Source: Cryptomeria japonica (Eukaryota > Streptophyta > Pinopsida > Cupressales > Cupressaceae). From it: DNA of 64,000 nucleotides. Position 1 is the stretch's first letter. Each line of letters begins with the position of its first letter. Position numbers and translations under genes: made by a program. The notes under the pieces are model-generated. The model was not told the origin of the DNA, did no database searches, and saw only the letters and a program-made list of their open reading frames with translations. Where the stretch lies: the NCBI RefSeq assembly GCF_030272615.1, contig NC_081414.1, forward strand, positions 810,005,069-810,069,068, read 5' to 3'. Positions 34,446-46,561 of the stretch are shown here, piece by piece.

Positions 34446-36297
34446 TTTTAGTTGGAATTGGAATTTCTAGTCATGGATCATTAATCGAAAGTAGTTTATA
34501 AAGTACTTCTTGAAAATGCATCCACCCACCCACTCCAAGATTATATATTAAAAACACTATTTCTTTTTTAGATGCTACTACCTTAACTGATGTCAACTTA
34601 GATGATATTCAATTTGGGGCTCCTTGGGATACTTGTATTGGTGGGGATAAATGAATAGGTTCTATTTAAAAAAAAACTATGACAACCATAGAACAAAGGA
34701 TAGGTGAATCAAAAATTTTACTAGCATCATTAAAAACTATATTTCTATCCATTGATTAAAAGTCCACTCACTTTGGATTTTATTTGTATTTGTGATATTC
34801 TCACATGAAATATTAGAAGTAGTATTATAACTAACAAATTAGTCTATAGTTCTAATATTTTCTATCAAACTAGTTCAAGCATTGCATCCTACTCCTACTA
34901 AGAGTCTTTCCTAGAAAATCAGTTACAACATAAGCTAGTGTTTCTACTTGATGTGTTCTAGGTATACAAAGTGATAGTGAAACATCATTCTTGTATGCAG
35001 ATGCGTAAGAAGTTATACGATCAATTCCTAGGTTGGGGGGAGTTAATTTAGGTGTATTCAAAATTTTGTACCTTTGGAAATCAAATACGATCTTTGGTGA
35101 TGTGTTAATTTTTTCTTCTAGATCTCCGAGTTGTAAACTTGCTAAAATCATCCAAAGCATACAAAACTTAACAAAACCAATCTTATTGAACCAATTGTAT
35201 ATATATATATATGCGAACATGTGAAAAATCCTTAAAATATTGAAATTCCTTGTCTATGATTTTTTTTGACCCAATTTGTAATCATGTAAAACTACAAAAA
35301 AATCCCTCTTTAAAAACATAAAATCCTAATGGTTGGTGCACTTTTATGGTTCATATGTGTGAGTGATAAAAAAATATTTAGCATCTTTGTTGTTCCCATT
35401 TTTCATCTTAATTTTTATCTTAACATTTAACTATTTGTAGTGACACATGATGCTATAAATTATCTACTTATTTTCATAATAGATCCTATTCACACTTACA
35501 TACTTAAGCTTACATAGGTCATATATTTTTTGTGTCTCATATTGTAGGATTAAGGAACTTGTCATAATCTTAGTATGTCTTGGGATTTCATCCTTAAATA
35601 TTTATAACAAGCATCTTCTTATTGCATTTTATACAATTTTTTTTTTTATATCAAATAAATTATCTTGTTTCCTAGCATTTATTTTACCTCTTTATTATGT
35701 GGACTGTAGGCGATCCTTCACTCCTATAGGATTGGTCAATAGTTCTTACATCTCATTAGAGCTTCAATATATATAATTACCTTCCCTCTTTTAGAAAAAA
35801 ATCAATATTATTTTAAATAGTGCATATTAGTCCAAAATAGACCTCATGGTTGAGGTAAAAACAAACATAAATGTACTAATTCATAAAGGCATCAAAATGT
35901 TTGGAACCAAAAATGATTTTTTATTTGGGTTCTATCAAATTCACCATACAAAATTTATATGGCTATATTGATTCATACAAATCCATACAAACATACAATC
36001 GACATACAATCACTATTGAATCCTCCATTGTTGTATAGACAAAACCTATTTAAAATATCATTTTGAAACTTTGTACATTATATAATACGAAAACCATTTT
36101 TTATTTCTAGTTTTACTATGGATATAGGTATGTATAGAGGATGGTGTCAGTAGTTAATAGTAGTTTTGTTCATTTTATTCCTAGGTTTTTCAGCCATTGA
36201 TCATACTAGTGATGGAAGGTAATGGAGCTAAGCTACCTAGTCCCAAAATATTATTAGATAGTAATAGCCTTGTTCTAGCACAATACTCATCCCTTAG
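34446..36297. other. Sequence present only in copy B, no gene supported
   Basis: AT-rich. A broken coding-like string occurs near 34960-35100, including a minus-strand open frame at 34870-35220 with no motif I recognise. The plus-strand frame at 36197-36427 runs from this segment into the shared block and is not conserved in copy A. It could be an insertion in B or a deletion in A. I see no target-site duplication. Confidence 0.4.
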
Positions 36298-36740
36298 TGC
36301 TAACAATCACTTTAGAACTGCTAATGCTATAAATAACCCTAATCCAAGCCTAGAATTATTCCCCTACAATTATGAAATGGTGCTAGTTAACTTTTCTTTT
36401 TTGCGAGAAGGGAGAGGTTATTTTTAGAGCATAACATGAAGATACAATGTTAATTATAATAAAAAAATATAGAATTTGCACGATTTTCAAAGGATTTGTG
36501 TCATGGCGGCATCTGAATGAGGTAATATAAATTGGACGAAAAACAGTCGTCATTGAAAATATCACATTTAAGGTTTTGTCGTAGCTTGTGATCAGATTAC
36601 ATTGATTTTAGTACGCTCACATAGAAATGCAATCGAAAATATAGAATTTGACGTATTCATACATTGAATCATTAGTCTCTTAAGAGTTCAATATCTACTT
36701 CGCTTCTTCGCAGTCTGAATCTAGTTTACTATTTATAATT

Positions 36741-37483
36741 TTTGCATATTTTAAGTGTGTGAAATCAAACAATAATACGAATTAATTATATATAGGTTTA
36801 GAAAAAAACATTAATGGCTTAATAATAATGGGTAAAATTTCTTAATAATCTTAGGATATGAATAAGGAAAAGTAGCAAATCACTATGAATTTGAGGTTTA
36901 TTGAAGGAAGTTGAGGAATATTAATTTGATTTCCAAAAGTAGTATAATATGTGTATATTGATTTGGAAGGGATAGGAAAGATGTTTATTAAATTGATCTT
37001 ACGAAGTCATTATGATATTCATGTATTGTTTCTCGATTCAATTGTGTATGCAAGTTTTGATGATAAAAACTTGCATGCATAGTCGAATCCAAAAGCAATA
37101 CATGAATATTAGAATGGATTATGGAAATCTGATAGCATTAAGTCATTATGATAGTTAAGAGATGAACATGAAAGAAGAAATGAAGAATACATAGAGGATG
37201 CTAAAGATGTGGAAATTTAAGACAATAGTGGACAATATTAAATGAACTAGTTTATAGAATATTTAATGTATGGGCTCCAAATTATTATAGAAAAGATGTT
37301 GTGGGAGAAAAATTAATAGATAAAAAACCAAAAGTGTATAGGGTTAGGATTATTTGATATTTGATAATGATAGAAATTGATGCTAAGATTTCTATTTACA
37401 TAAGAATGATTGCTCAATTTTAAAAATTAGATCTAAAGAATAACTCATGTAGTTTATGTGTTTTTATGGCTTACCCTATTGTT
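36741..37483. other. AT-rich sequence without recognisable features
   Basis: No open frame, repeat boundary or RNA gene can be supported here. Confidence 0.5.
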
Positions 37484-38040
37484 TTTTATTGAGGATCAAA
37501 CAAGTTTTGAGGGGACCCAAAACCCCTTACAACAAGTAGGACAAAGCTATCCACTAGAAACTCATACACTACTAGAAGATGTCAATACAAGAAAATCCAA
37601 GGGTTTTAACTAGGCTCCCTTAACTTGCACCGAGTACCAAGGGCTTTTCCAAGCACCCATACCCCAAACATTAGGTTTTAGGAAGGATCCCAAAACCATA
37701 TCAACCAGAGTCTTAAATGAATGCATAAAGGAGCAATCTAGAACCAAAGAGTTTTGAAAGGCTCCCCAAACCTTCTTATTGGGTTTTGTACTGGCTCCCA
37801 AAACCATCCGATTGAAACTAGAAAAGACAATCTAGTTGAAAGTCAACTCCCATCCAACACAAATCCTTTCCACCTCAATAGGAATTGAAGAGAAGCGGAC
37901 CACCAACTGAACAAACCAAAAAGTACTCAACCCCATCAAATCCAGAGAAAAAGGATTAAAAAAGCATCAGTTTACTAGAATATTGGGTTTTAGAAAGGCT
38001 CCCAAAACCTCAAGAAATAGGGCAACAAAAGCCTATTACC
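37484..38040 (-). mobile_element. LINE-like 3' fragment, minus strand
   Basis: The + strand left end (TTTTTTATTGAGG...) is shared with the insertion that starts at 43342, where TTTTTTGTTAAGG is followed by the same GTTTTGAGGGGACCC string. On the minus strand that is an A-tailed 3' end. Phrases such as GGCTCCCAAAACC recur inside. Truncated and non-coding. Confidence 0.45.
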
Positions 38041-38389
38041 TTGTCACTTGTCAATATTGTTAGATAGAATCAACTTGGTACTAAAGGGTTCTAGATAGAA
38101 TTACCTTGTCAATGGCTTAACCTATTATTAGATAGAATCACTTGTCACTAAATTTCATATTACCTTTCTGATTTTTAATATAAAAACATTCCCATTATAG
38201 GTTATTTAATGTATTTGATACAAATTACTGTAGGAAGGATGGTATGGGAGAAATGATAACTACAAACCCAAATGTGCAGAGGGTTAGGATTTCATAGAGC
38301 TTGATAATGATAAAAATTAATGTTAAAAATCTTAATTAACAAAAAATGTTCAATGATAATTCTTTAATTTTTAATATTAGATGTGAATT

Positions 38390-38760
38390 ATAAGTCACAT
38401 AGTTTATGTGTCGCTATGATATAGCATACTTTTAGATAAAATCACCTAGTGCAATAAATTTCATGTTCTCATTTGGATGTTTGATATAACAATAAGACAA
38501 TGTGGATAAGAACTTAAACAAAATTATTGTAAAAAAGTAAAAAAATTTCCATTCTAACACCTAAATAAAACCCTAATGTTACTTTCTAGATTTTTTTAAT
38601 GAAAATATTAAAGACATGTAACATATTGTATGTCTACTATAATACTTATTAGCACATGTATTAAAAAAATATGTGATGTAAAGTCATCTATCATTAAATT
38701 TATATTCCCATTTAGATTTTTGCTACAAAAATAATAAAATATTTTGATTAAAATAAGTGG
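38390..38760. repeat. First part of a broken tandem array of about 230 bp units
   Basis: Contains the CTAACACCTAAATAAAACCC and ACATATTGTATGTCTACTAT strings of the array that continues at 41720. It is cut off by the following insertion. Confidence 0.7.
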
Positions 38761-39265
38761 TAGAAGGATCCCCAACCCATTATAGATTAGAAACAAGAAG
38801 CAAACAAAATAGAAGGTCATTACAAAGGCAAACATAGTCACCCAAGAGGGAACCAAAGAAAGAATTGAACAAATGTAACAACCACGCCAACCTTAACAAT
38901 AAAAATCCAAACTAAAGTACAAACCAACCAAAATTGCTAGACAATAGAGCTTAAGCAAACCAAAATAGACCATAGAGTAAGACAAAACAACAAAAATAAA
39001 CCTTACTAAAAATCTATGTTGGAACCCACCAATGGGCCCAATATAAAAAATATAGGTATTTTTGAATAATAAGAGACTAGCTCTTTTTCTTACAACAAAC
39101 AATTGTCCAAGAAGAAGCATCTTTTCTATTATAAATCAGCGGAGTAGTGTTGGAGGACCATTAGAGGTTGTAGATGAATCACCTAGATGGGCCACCAAAT
39201 TTGGAGAGGGAGCCCAACAGTTTGGTGACAAAGAGTTAAGAACCATGGATGGGATAAAGTTTGAA
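38761..39265 (-). mobile_element. LINE-like fragment interrupting the array
   Basis: The sequence shows the same A-rich, broken, hydrophobic-ORF character as 43342-45298, with a minus-strand frame at 38893-39120 rich in Leu, Phe and Tyr. It is host sequence for the LTR element at 39271, and its remainder continues at 41673-41720. Assignment is tentative. Confidence 0.35.
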
Positions 39266-39270
39266 CTTGA

Positions 39271-39762
39271 TGTTAGAATTCATGAAATGTGAATCCCACA
39301 AGCCCAATTATCTTTGGGAAGAATACCTGTCACACATAAAGAGAAAATTGAACAACAAAGAGAATTGAAGACAATTAACAATAATTTAATGTATTTCTTT
39401 GAAATTGCTTATCGCTTATTGCTTAATTACAATGAAGGATATGAAATCCTTATAAATAAATCTAACTCTAAAGATAGGATTCCTAAATGGTAGAGTCTAC
39501 AAGATATACTGAGAGTTGAAACACAATGCATGAATTAGACATGTATGCACAAAAAACATAATAGACTAATTAATTTATGATACTCTCTAAATTTGAAACA
39601 TAGTTTGCATTATGCATGGAGATAAATATTAATTAATTATTTGTAACTAATTAATTAACTAAATAATAAATACCAATAATTAATTACTAACTAAGGCATC
39701 AATTATTTAGTGAATTAATATAATTAAGTGAATAATTAATATATGAATTATTTATTCCAACA
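39271..39762 (-). repeat. LTR (3' LTR in element direction)
   Basis: Direct repeat of 41181-41667 with scattered differences. The last 150 bases are almost only TTAATTAAT-type AT sequence. Confidence 0.9.
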
Positions 39763-39770
39763 ACCCCCCC
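39763..39770 (-). promoter_or_regulatory. Polypurine tract of the non-autonomous LTR element
   Basis: The + strand reads ACCCCCCC, a G-rich purine run on the minus strand that abuts the 3' LTR. Confidence 0.7.
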
Positions 39771-41165
39771 TGAATGCACAACTAGGAGAGAGGTGAAGAT
39801 ATAGGGAAAATCATGCAAAGATGAATGCATGATGGGTCCCAACCTAAATCTTGATGAGGTAACCATGAACAAACATGCAAGTTTCTAAAAAATGGAGCAA
39901 AGGAGAAAACCTCGAATGGGAACAAAACTCCTCTCCAAAAGAGAAAAAAAAGACAAGCATGAAGAAACATTGAAGCATGAAGAAGCTGCAAACACTTTCA
40001 TAGAATGACTTCTATGATACTAAAGAAAGAACCTCTAAAAATAGGAATGCTAGAGTGTCAATATGGTAAGTGTTCCATCTCACCGACAATGCATGGGTAA
40101 ATGGCCGTGATGTATCTCATAGTACATAGGAATAAATACGTAAGTGATCCATCTCACAAATAATGCATGGGTAAATGGTCCAACATCTCCTAGTACAAAG
40201 GAACAAGTATTGAATACAAAGAACACTCCAACACGAAACCAAGGAAGCATTAGAAAGAACAATAGAAACCCCCTCATAATGCTAACAAGGGAGAGTAAGA
40301 CAAGTACACTGAATCTAAATATTATTCTCCATGATGCTAAAAAAAATACAGATTTGTGCCAAAAAGATGGAGCTCAAATCACAAGAGGGTAGAATAGGGC
40401 CAGGAAGTCACTGATTACTTTGGCAAGAAGAAGTAGTGGGCTAGAAAGCTATCTATAAAAATGGACCTGAGATCTAGATAGAGCGCCGAATCACCTTTCT
40501 GATGATATCTTGTTTGCAAAAAAGGAGTTCGAATGCACAAGATATGCCCTCAGGGGTGCAAACTGCAACTTTTGACTTCAACTGGCAAAAATACTTGCAA
40601 AATGAAAAAATAACAAAAATATACCTCCTCCATCTATGGATCAGTCTCAGAAAGAGCTTTCCAATGGTATATGGTTTGCCCAATTTCAACTCTGTATGAC
40701 CAAGTTATGGCCAAAAAAAAAAAGAAACACCTCTTTTAGGGCACAAAGAGGGTCAAAGAAGGGGCATGCATGTTGATTGTACTATTGACGTCAACATGAT
40801 GTCATGCTGATGTTAGCAGTCGAAAATCAATTTTTTAATTTTTTTGACAAAAAATTCTAGATGTAGGTACAGGTATAGGCGTACAGATTTTCATGCCTCG
40901 AAAAGTGTGCTAATGAAAACCGTGAGGTTCTTTTTGACCCAAACAGATCCAAATTTTGGAGTACCCTCTAGAACAGAGAAAAACCCTCGAACTTTGAACC
41001 CTTGCAACATTGACTCTGTATATTAGATTTCGGTGAAATAAAAGGCAATGCTAACTTTCTCGAGCCTTTTGGAACTGATGGTGAGGTCCAAAATAACCCA
41101 AGATGAACAATTTGTTCTGTAAATGCAAATAATCTCCAAAAAAGAGAACAAAAATCTTTAGATCT

Positions 41166-41180
41166 AGAGCTTTGATACTA
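41166..41180 (-). promoter_or_regulatory. Primer binding site of the non-autonomous LTR element
   Basis: The minus strand reads TAGTATCAAAGCTCT directly after the LTR end. It is two changes away from the initiator-Met type TGGTATCAGAGC. Confidence 0.65.
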
Positions 41181-41667
41181 TGTTAGGTTTCGTGAAATGT
41201 GAATCCCACAAGCCCAGTTATCTTCTGCAAGAATACCTGTCACACATAAACAAAAAATTGAACAACAAAGAGAATTGAAGACAATTAACAATAATTGAAT
41301 GTATTTCTTTGAAATTTCTTATTGCTTATTGTTTAATTACAATGAAGGATATGAAATCCTTATAAAGAAATCAAACTCTAAAGATATAAATCCTATATGG
41401 TGGAGTCAACAAGATAGACTGGGAGTTGAAACACAATGCATGAATCAATCATGTATGCACAAAAAGCATAATAGACTCCAAATTCTAAACATAGTTTTCT
41501 TTTCCTAGTTTGTATTATGCGTGGAGATAAATATTAATTAATTATTCATAATTTATTAATTAACTAACTAATAAATTCCAATATTTAATTACTATCTAAG
41601 GCATCAATTATTTAGTGAATTAATATAATTAAGTGAATAATTAATAAATTAATTATTTATTCCAACA
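41181..41667 (-). repeat. LTR (5' LTR in element direction)
   Basis: Direct repeat of 39271-39762. Its left end borders the primer site at 41166-41180 and its right end borders the CTTGA duplication. Confidence 0.9.
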
Positions 41668-41719
41668 CTTGAGTGACCCGCATAAGGAGCCACTAGAGGA
41701 GCCACATGAGTAAGAAGTA

Positions 41720-43336
41720 GTAAGATGCTATTGGTAAACACTTTTATATATTTATTTTCGAAAGATTAAAATTTTAGACCTTCTAACACCTAAATAAAGC
41801 CTAATGCTAGTTTTAAAAAAAATTAAAAATATTAAAAACATATACACATTGTATGCCTACTAAAATGTTTATTAATATACTTGCAAAAATAACTTATTCA
41901 ATATTAAATCACCTATCACAACTTTAATATTCCCATTCTAATTTGAGATATAGCAATAAGACAATGTTGGTAAACACTTCTACAATATTATTGTGAAAAG
42001 ATAAAAGTTTTAGACATTTTAACACCTAACTAAAACCCTAATGTTACCTTGTAAAAAAAATGAAAATATTAAAGACATACAACATGTTGTCTGTCAACTA
42101 TAAAACTTATTATTATATGTGTAAAAAAATAATATGTGATAGAAAATCACCTATTGTTAAATTTTTGATTCCATTCAAATTTGTTATATAATAATAAGAC
42201 AATGTTGATAAACACTTTTGCAAATATATTGTGGGAAGATTAAAATTTAAGATCTTCTAAAACCTAAATAAAATCTAATTCTAATTTCTAGAAAATTTGA
42301 AAAATATTATTAGCACACAATATATTGTGTGTACTATAATATTTATTAATATGTGTAAAAATAATATGCTGTATAAAATCAGCTGTCACAAAATTTCATA
42401 TTCTCATTCTAACTTTTGATATAGAAACAAGGTATGTTGATAACCACTTCCACAAATTTAATATGAAAAGATTAAAATTTTAGGCCTCACACCTAAATAC
42501 AACTCTAATGCTACTTTCTAGCAACTTTAATTGTCACTACATTTAATGTTCCCATTTTTTTAATTATAGAATAAGACATTGTTGATAAATACATTTGTAA
42601 ATTTATTATGAAAAGATTAAAAATTTAGACCTTCTAACACCTAAATAAAATCCCATTTTTAGTTTCTATAAAAAATTGAAAATATTAAAGACATACAACA
42701 TATTGCATGTCTCTTATAATATTTATTAATATAACTGTACAAATAATATGTGATACTTGTCACTATATTTCATATTCCCATTATGATTTTTTGTATAGCA
42801 ATAAGGCTATGTTGATAAACAATTCTATGTATTTATTATAAAAAAATTAATATTTAAGAACTTCTAAAGCCTAAATAAAGCCCTAATTTTACTTTCTAGA
42901 AACTTTTGAAAATATTAAAGACATACAACATATTGTATATCTACTAAAATAATTATTAATATATGTGTAAGAAAATAATATGTGATTTTATATTCCCATT
43001 CAGATTTGTGATATAGTAATAAGACAACGTTGATAAACACTTTTGTAATTTTATTGTGAAAAGACTAAATTTTTAGAGCTTGTAAAACCAAAATAAAACC
43101 TGATTCTACTTTCTAGAAATTTTTGAAAATAATCAAAGCATAACATATTGTATGTCTACTATACTATTTATTAATATGTGTAAAAGCAATATGCCATATA
43201 AAATTAGCTATCACTAAATTTCATATTCTCATTTTGATTTTTGATATAGCAACAAGGTAGTGTTGATAAACATTTTTACATAAATATTGTGAAAGGATTA
43301 AAATTTTAGAGCTTCTAACAACTAAATAAAACCCTA
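41720..43336. repeat. Tandem array, period about 220-237 bp
   Basis: The landmark GATTAAAATTTTAGA followed by CTAACACCTAAATAAA recurs near 41766, 42002, 42239, 42470, 42617, 42845, 43064 and 43298. Spacings are 236, 237, 231, 147, 228, 219 and 234 bases, the 147 being a deleted unit. Each unit also carries ACATACAACATATTGTATG and AATAAGACAATGTTGATAAACAC. The units are well diverged, so the array is old. No gene. Confidence 0.85.
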
Positions 43337-43341
43337 GTGTT

Positions 43342-45298
43342 TTTTGTTAAGGTTAAAGCAAGTTTTGAGGGGACCCATAACCCCTTACAACAAGTTTTGA
43401 ATAGACCTAAAATCATGTACAAAATTAATCTGCTACTAATAGATAACACTCAAATAACCAACAACCCAAATACAATAGAAGTAAAGAATTAGAATATTAC
43501 TAAACCATCTACTCAAGAAAGAAGGTTGAAGACACGCAACAAATTAGCTGAAGAAGCACATTAACAATGAGTTTTCAAAAGGCTCCCATAACCTTAAGAT
43601 GAAATAGCCTAGATATCTCCTTGCCAAGCTATGTCTCCACCTCAATAGTAGAGTTTATAAAGGAGTCAAGAAAAAGGACAACATCGACTTCCTTCTAGCT
43701 AGGAATCAATGAGAGAGTAGCAACAACCCCCTTCCAGTTGAACCAAACCTCACCTACATAACCAAAATCCACCTCAAAAGGAGATAGTACCACCTAGATA
43801 GGAAAGTCAACAGAGGGGAATGTTGATGTTGATGTAAATTATGTACGTGTAAGAAGTTGAGTCCAGTTTTGGCCAAAAAGTGGAAGTGTTTTCTCTAATT
43901 TTCAAAATTTGCCACATTTGAACTAAAAATTTGAAGCACTTAGAGATTGAATCTTGGAAAAAGTTAGGAATATGAAATGTATCACTTAGAGTCTAGTTTC
44001 CAAATATGTAATTTGTTTTAATACCTAGATAATAGAAATTGACTTTCAAAAGTGATTTCTCAAAGCCACTATTTAAAAATGCATGTTTCAGGTCCATACC
44101 ATGCACATGTATAACCACAACTTTTTGACGCAAATATTTTTTTTTTTTCCAATCCTTTTGAGAAAAGATCTGTAAGACACTGAAGATTGATGAGGATTTT
44201 TTTTTGTATTTTTTAAAATATTTTTTTATTATTAATTTTTTATTGGCCCTAATTGTTGTTTTAAGAAGCAATAACATCAATCAAAGCCCTCTCAAAACTA
44301 GCATGATCATACTTTTCCCCCCAAAAGGAAGAAGAAACCCTTAACCAAAAACTAAACACAACAAAAATGAACCCAAAAGAAAGAAAAAAATTGCTAAGAG
44401 TAATTGAAGAAGCCTCCAAAGAACACATGAATCCCATCAAGGATCATCGAAACATACTGCAATAGCTCCAACTAGAACTCAAATGCAAAAGAGCCCCAAA
44501 AACCTGAACCTTCTCAAAAGTGGCAACAACTACAAAAGAAGGGCTCAAAACAAAGAACACTGGAAGCAAAATAGAAGCCACTAGACAGATAGCCACCACG
44601 CTAAATCTATAGCCAAAAGGAGCCACCGCTAAGAGACATGAAATAGTGTCGATAGGGACCAAGACCTCACTAATTTTATAAGAAAAATAAGAATGAAAAG
44701 CACTATCCATTCTCTTGAAGACAATAGGAAACTTAGGAGGGCCATCACAACTAGGACCAACAACAAAAGCCTTGAATAGAAATACTAGAAAAGTAGGGAT
44801 AGAGGAATCCCCTACAGATAAGGCCCAAGAAACAAACATAAAAAACCTCGAACCCTTCACAACACACTCCAACCTCCACAAAATCACCACACCTATAGCC
44901 AGTGAATTGAATGAACCATACAACAAAGCAAGGCAATATAAAGAAAGTAGGCCAAAGGCCTCAATCAAGTAAGGGAGGCCCAAGAGTGACAAGTATAAAT
45001 AAAATGCTCGAAGAATGAGCCAAAGAAAAATCAATAGAGATTCGAGTCACAAGATAGACACCATCCATGTAACCCACAAAAGTAAAACCCCCAAGTAGAT
45101 AAACAACACAACCATTGACTTCTGCATCACCAAGTGCAACACCAACCACACAAGGCATGAACTAGAGGATAACATACGCAATAGGGTCTCCATCTTCTAT
45201 GCCCGCATCCCTTGCCTCTTCATCCATGCCTCCTGCAACCCCCCCAGTAACCCCTTTGTTGCTTGAAACCCTAGCACCCTCTCCTCCCAAAAAAAAAT
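43342..45298 (-). mobile_element. LINE-like retroposon inserted in the tandem array
   Basis: The insert splits one repeat unit. The flanks read CCCTAGTGTT (43332-43341) and CCCTAGAGTT (45299-45308), a probable 10 bp target duplication with one mismatch. On the minus strand the element ends with AACAAAAAA, an A-tail. The minus strand has a 196-codon hydrophobic open frame (45034-44444) with many Leu, Phe and Val and several possible membrane-like segments. I recognise no reverse transcriptase or endonuclease motif. Long hydrophobic frames are common by chance in such U-rich LINE sequences, so I do not claim a protein. Part of the interior (43830-44290) looks like a further insert. Confidence 0.5.
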
Positions 45299-45308
45299 CC
45301 CTAGAGTT

Positions 45309-45920
45309 TACTTTCTAGAATTTTTCCAAAATATTAAAGGCATACAATATATTATATGTCTACTATAGTACTTATTAATATATATATAAATATATATGGT
45401 ATAAAAATAATTGTCACTAGATTTCATGTTTTCATTCTGATTTTTGACATATCAACAAAACAATGTTGATAAACACTTTGGTAAGTTCATTATGGAAAGA
45501 TTAAGATTTTAGGCCTTCTAATGCCTAAATAAAACCTTAATGTTACTTTCTATAAAATTTTAAAAATATTAAAGCATACAACATATTGTATGCCTATTAT
45601 AATATATGAAAAAAATAATATGTAATATACAATAACTTATCACTAAATTTCACATTCCCATTCTAATTTTTGATATGTCAATTAGCTTGTGTTGATAAAC
45701 ACCCTACAAATTTATTATGAAAAGATTAAAATTTTAGACTTTCTAACACCTAAATAATTTCCTAATGCTACTTTCTAAAGTCCTTTGAAAATATTAAGAA
45801 TATATAACACATCCTCTCTCTTCTATAACATTTATTAATATACGTGTAAAACTAATATCACTAAATTTTATATTATTATTCTGACTGTTGATATAACAAT
45901 AAGATAGTATTGATATTATA
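45309..45920. repeat. Continuation of the tandem array of about 230 bp units
   Basis: Landmarks near 45500 and 45725 (225 apart) resume the array after the insertion. It fades out near 45920. Confidence 0.8.
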
Positions 45921-46160
45921 TCATAAGACCCTAATGTGAAACCAAAGTTTATCAAATTATATTATAAACTCTAGTCTTTGAATATAAGTCTAATATAATA
46001 TTTATAAAATATCTCTAAAATAAATATTTGATACTTGTTCCTTAACCTGGTCAAATGAATCGTTGCCTACCTAAAACAAAATAACACATGCAAAGAAAAA
46101 ATGTTAAAACTATGCTAAAAATAAAATTTATCCGTTTGTAAGTTTTGTCCCTTGTAGCAT
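45921..46160. other. AT-rich spacer upstream of the MLO promoter
   Basis: No repeat unit, gene or element boundary seen. Confidence 0.4.
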
Positions 46161-46561
46161 GTTCGCCCACCATGGTCAAAGACCTCGTGGTTTTTCCTAC
46201 TAAATTTTTTGTGCAAAATTTTTAATTACGACTGCCCTAGCCAATGTTAACCAATCATATTTATAACGCGTACGTGTAAACGTAACTGTTCAACCTTAAT
46301 ACGGCTTCTATTGTTGAATTTATAACGCGTACGTGTAAACGTAACTTGCATGTATTCTAATCACTTTCATTTGACGTAGTCCAAGTCCGGTGTATCTCTT
46401 TAATTATTTTTTATTAAATTTGGAAACAAATTACATTTCACCATAGCATTATAGTCAATGCATTGATTTTTGACAATGGAAGACTCATCTATCGAAGCAT
46501 TCAATAATACTTATAAAAACAGGCCATAAAATCAGAGAAGGATTATAACAATTATTTTAGT
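46160..46561 (+). promoter_or_regulatory. MLO promoter and 5' leader
   Basis: A 27 bp sequence is repeated exactly at 46261-46287 and 46320-46346. Each copy contains ACGCGT, which fits the CGCG-box bound by CAMTA transcription factors, followed by TACGTGT, an ACGT-core (ABRE-like) site. A GGTCAA at about 46175 is a W-box (TTGACC) on the minus strand, and TTGACG near 46371 is a TGACG-type site. TTATAAAAAC near 46511 is a plausible TATA box about 50 bases before the ATG. Motif identities come from published consensus forms. Whether they act here is inference. Confidence 0.55.
46261..46346. repeat. 27 bp perfect direct repeat in the MLO promoter
   Basis: Copies at 46261-46287 and 46320-46346, 59 bases apart, each with the CpG-rich core ACGCGTACGTGT. 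CpG is rare elsewhere in this AT-rich window. Confidence 0.95.

Larger units (their letters stand above)
28998..36740. repeat. Tandem segmental duplication, copy B
   Basis: Second copy of the unit described for 20505-28997. It differs from A by lacking the Tat-type element. Instead it holds a 305 bp retroposon (30572-30876), about 1.65 kb of sequence with older internal repeats (30890-32546), and 1.85 kb (34446-36297) that A lacks. Confidence 0.85.
39271..41667 (-). mobile_element. Complete non-autonomous LTR retrotransposon (2.4 kb)
   Basis: Two LTRs (39271-39762, 492 bp; 41181-41667, 487 bp) both start TGTTAG and end CCAACA on the + strand. A perfect 5 bp target duplication, CTTGA, lies at 39266-39270 and 41668-41672. 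The direction is minus: the minus strand shows a tRNA-Met-like primer site (TAGTATCAAAGC) next to the right LTR and a purine tract next to the left LTR. The 1418 bp interior has no gag or pol. The open frames there (40080-40277, 40144-40392, 40474-40699) are short and unrelated to known proteins. Two repeats of about 73 bp around CAATGCATGGGTAAATGG lie near 40065-40205. It must borrow enzymes from another element. Confidence 0.9.

Noticed and set aside
41720-43336. Centromeric satellite
   Set aside because: The units are too diverged and the array too short. Nothing here shows centromere function.
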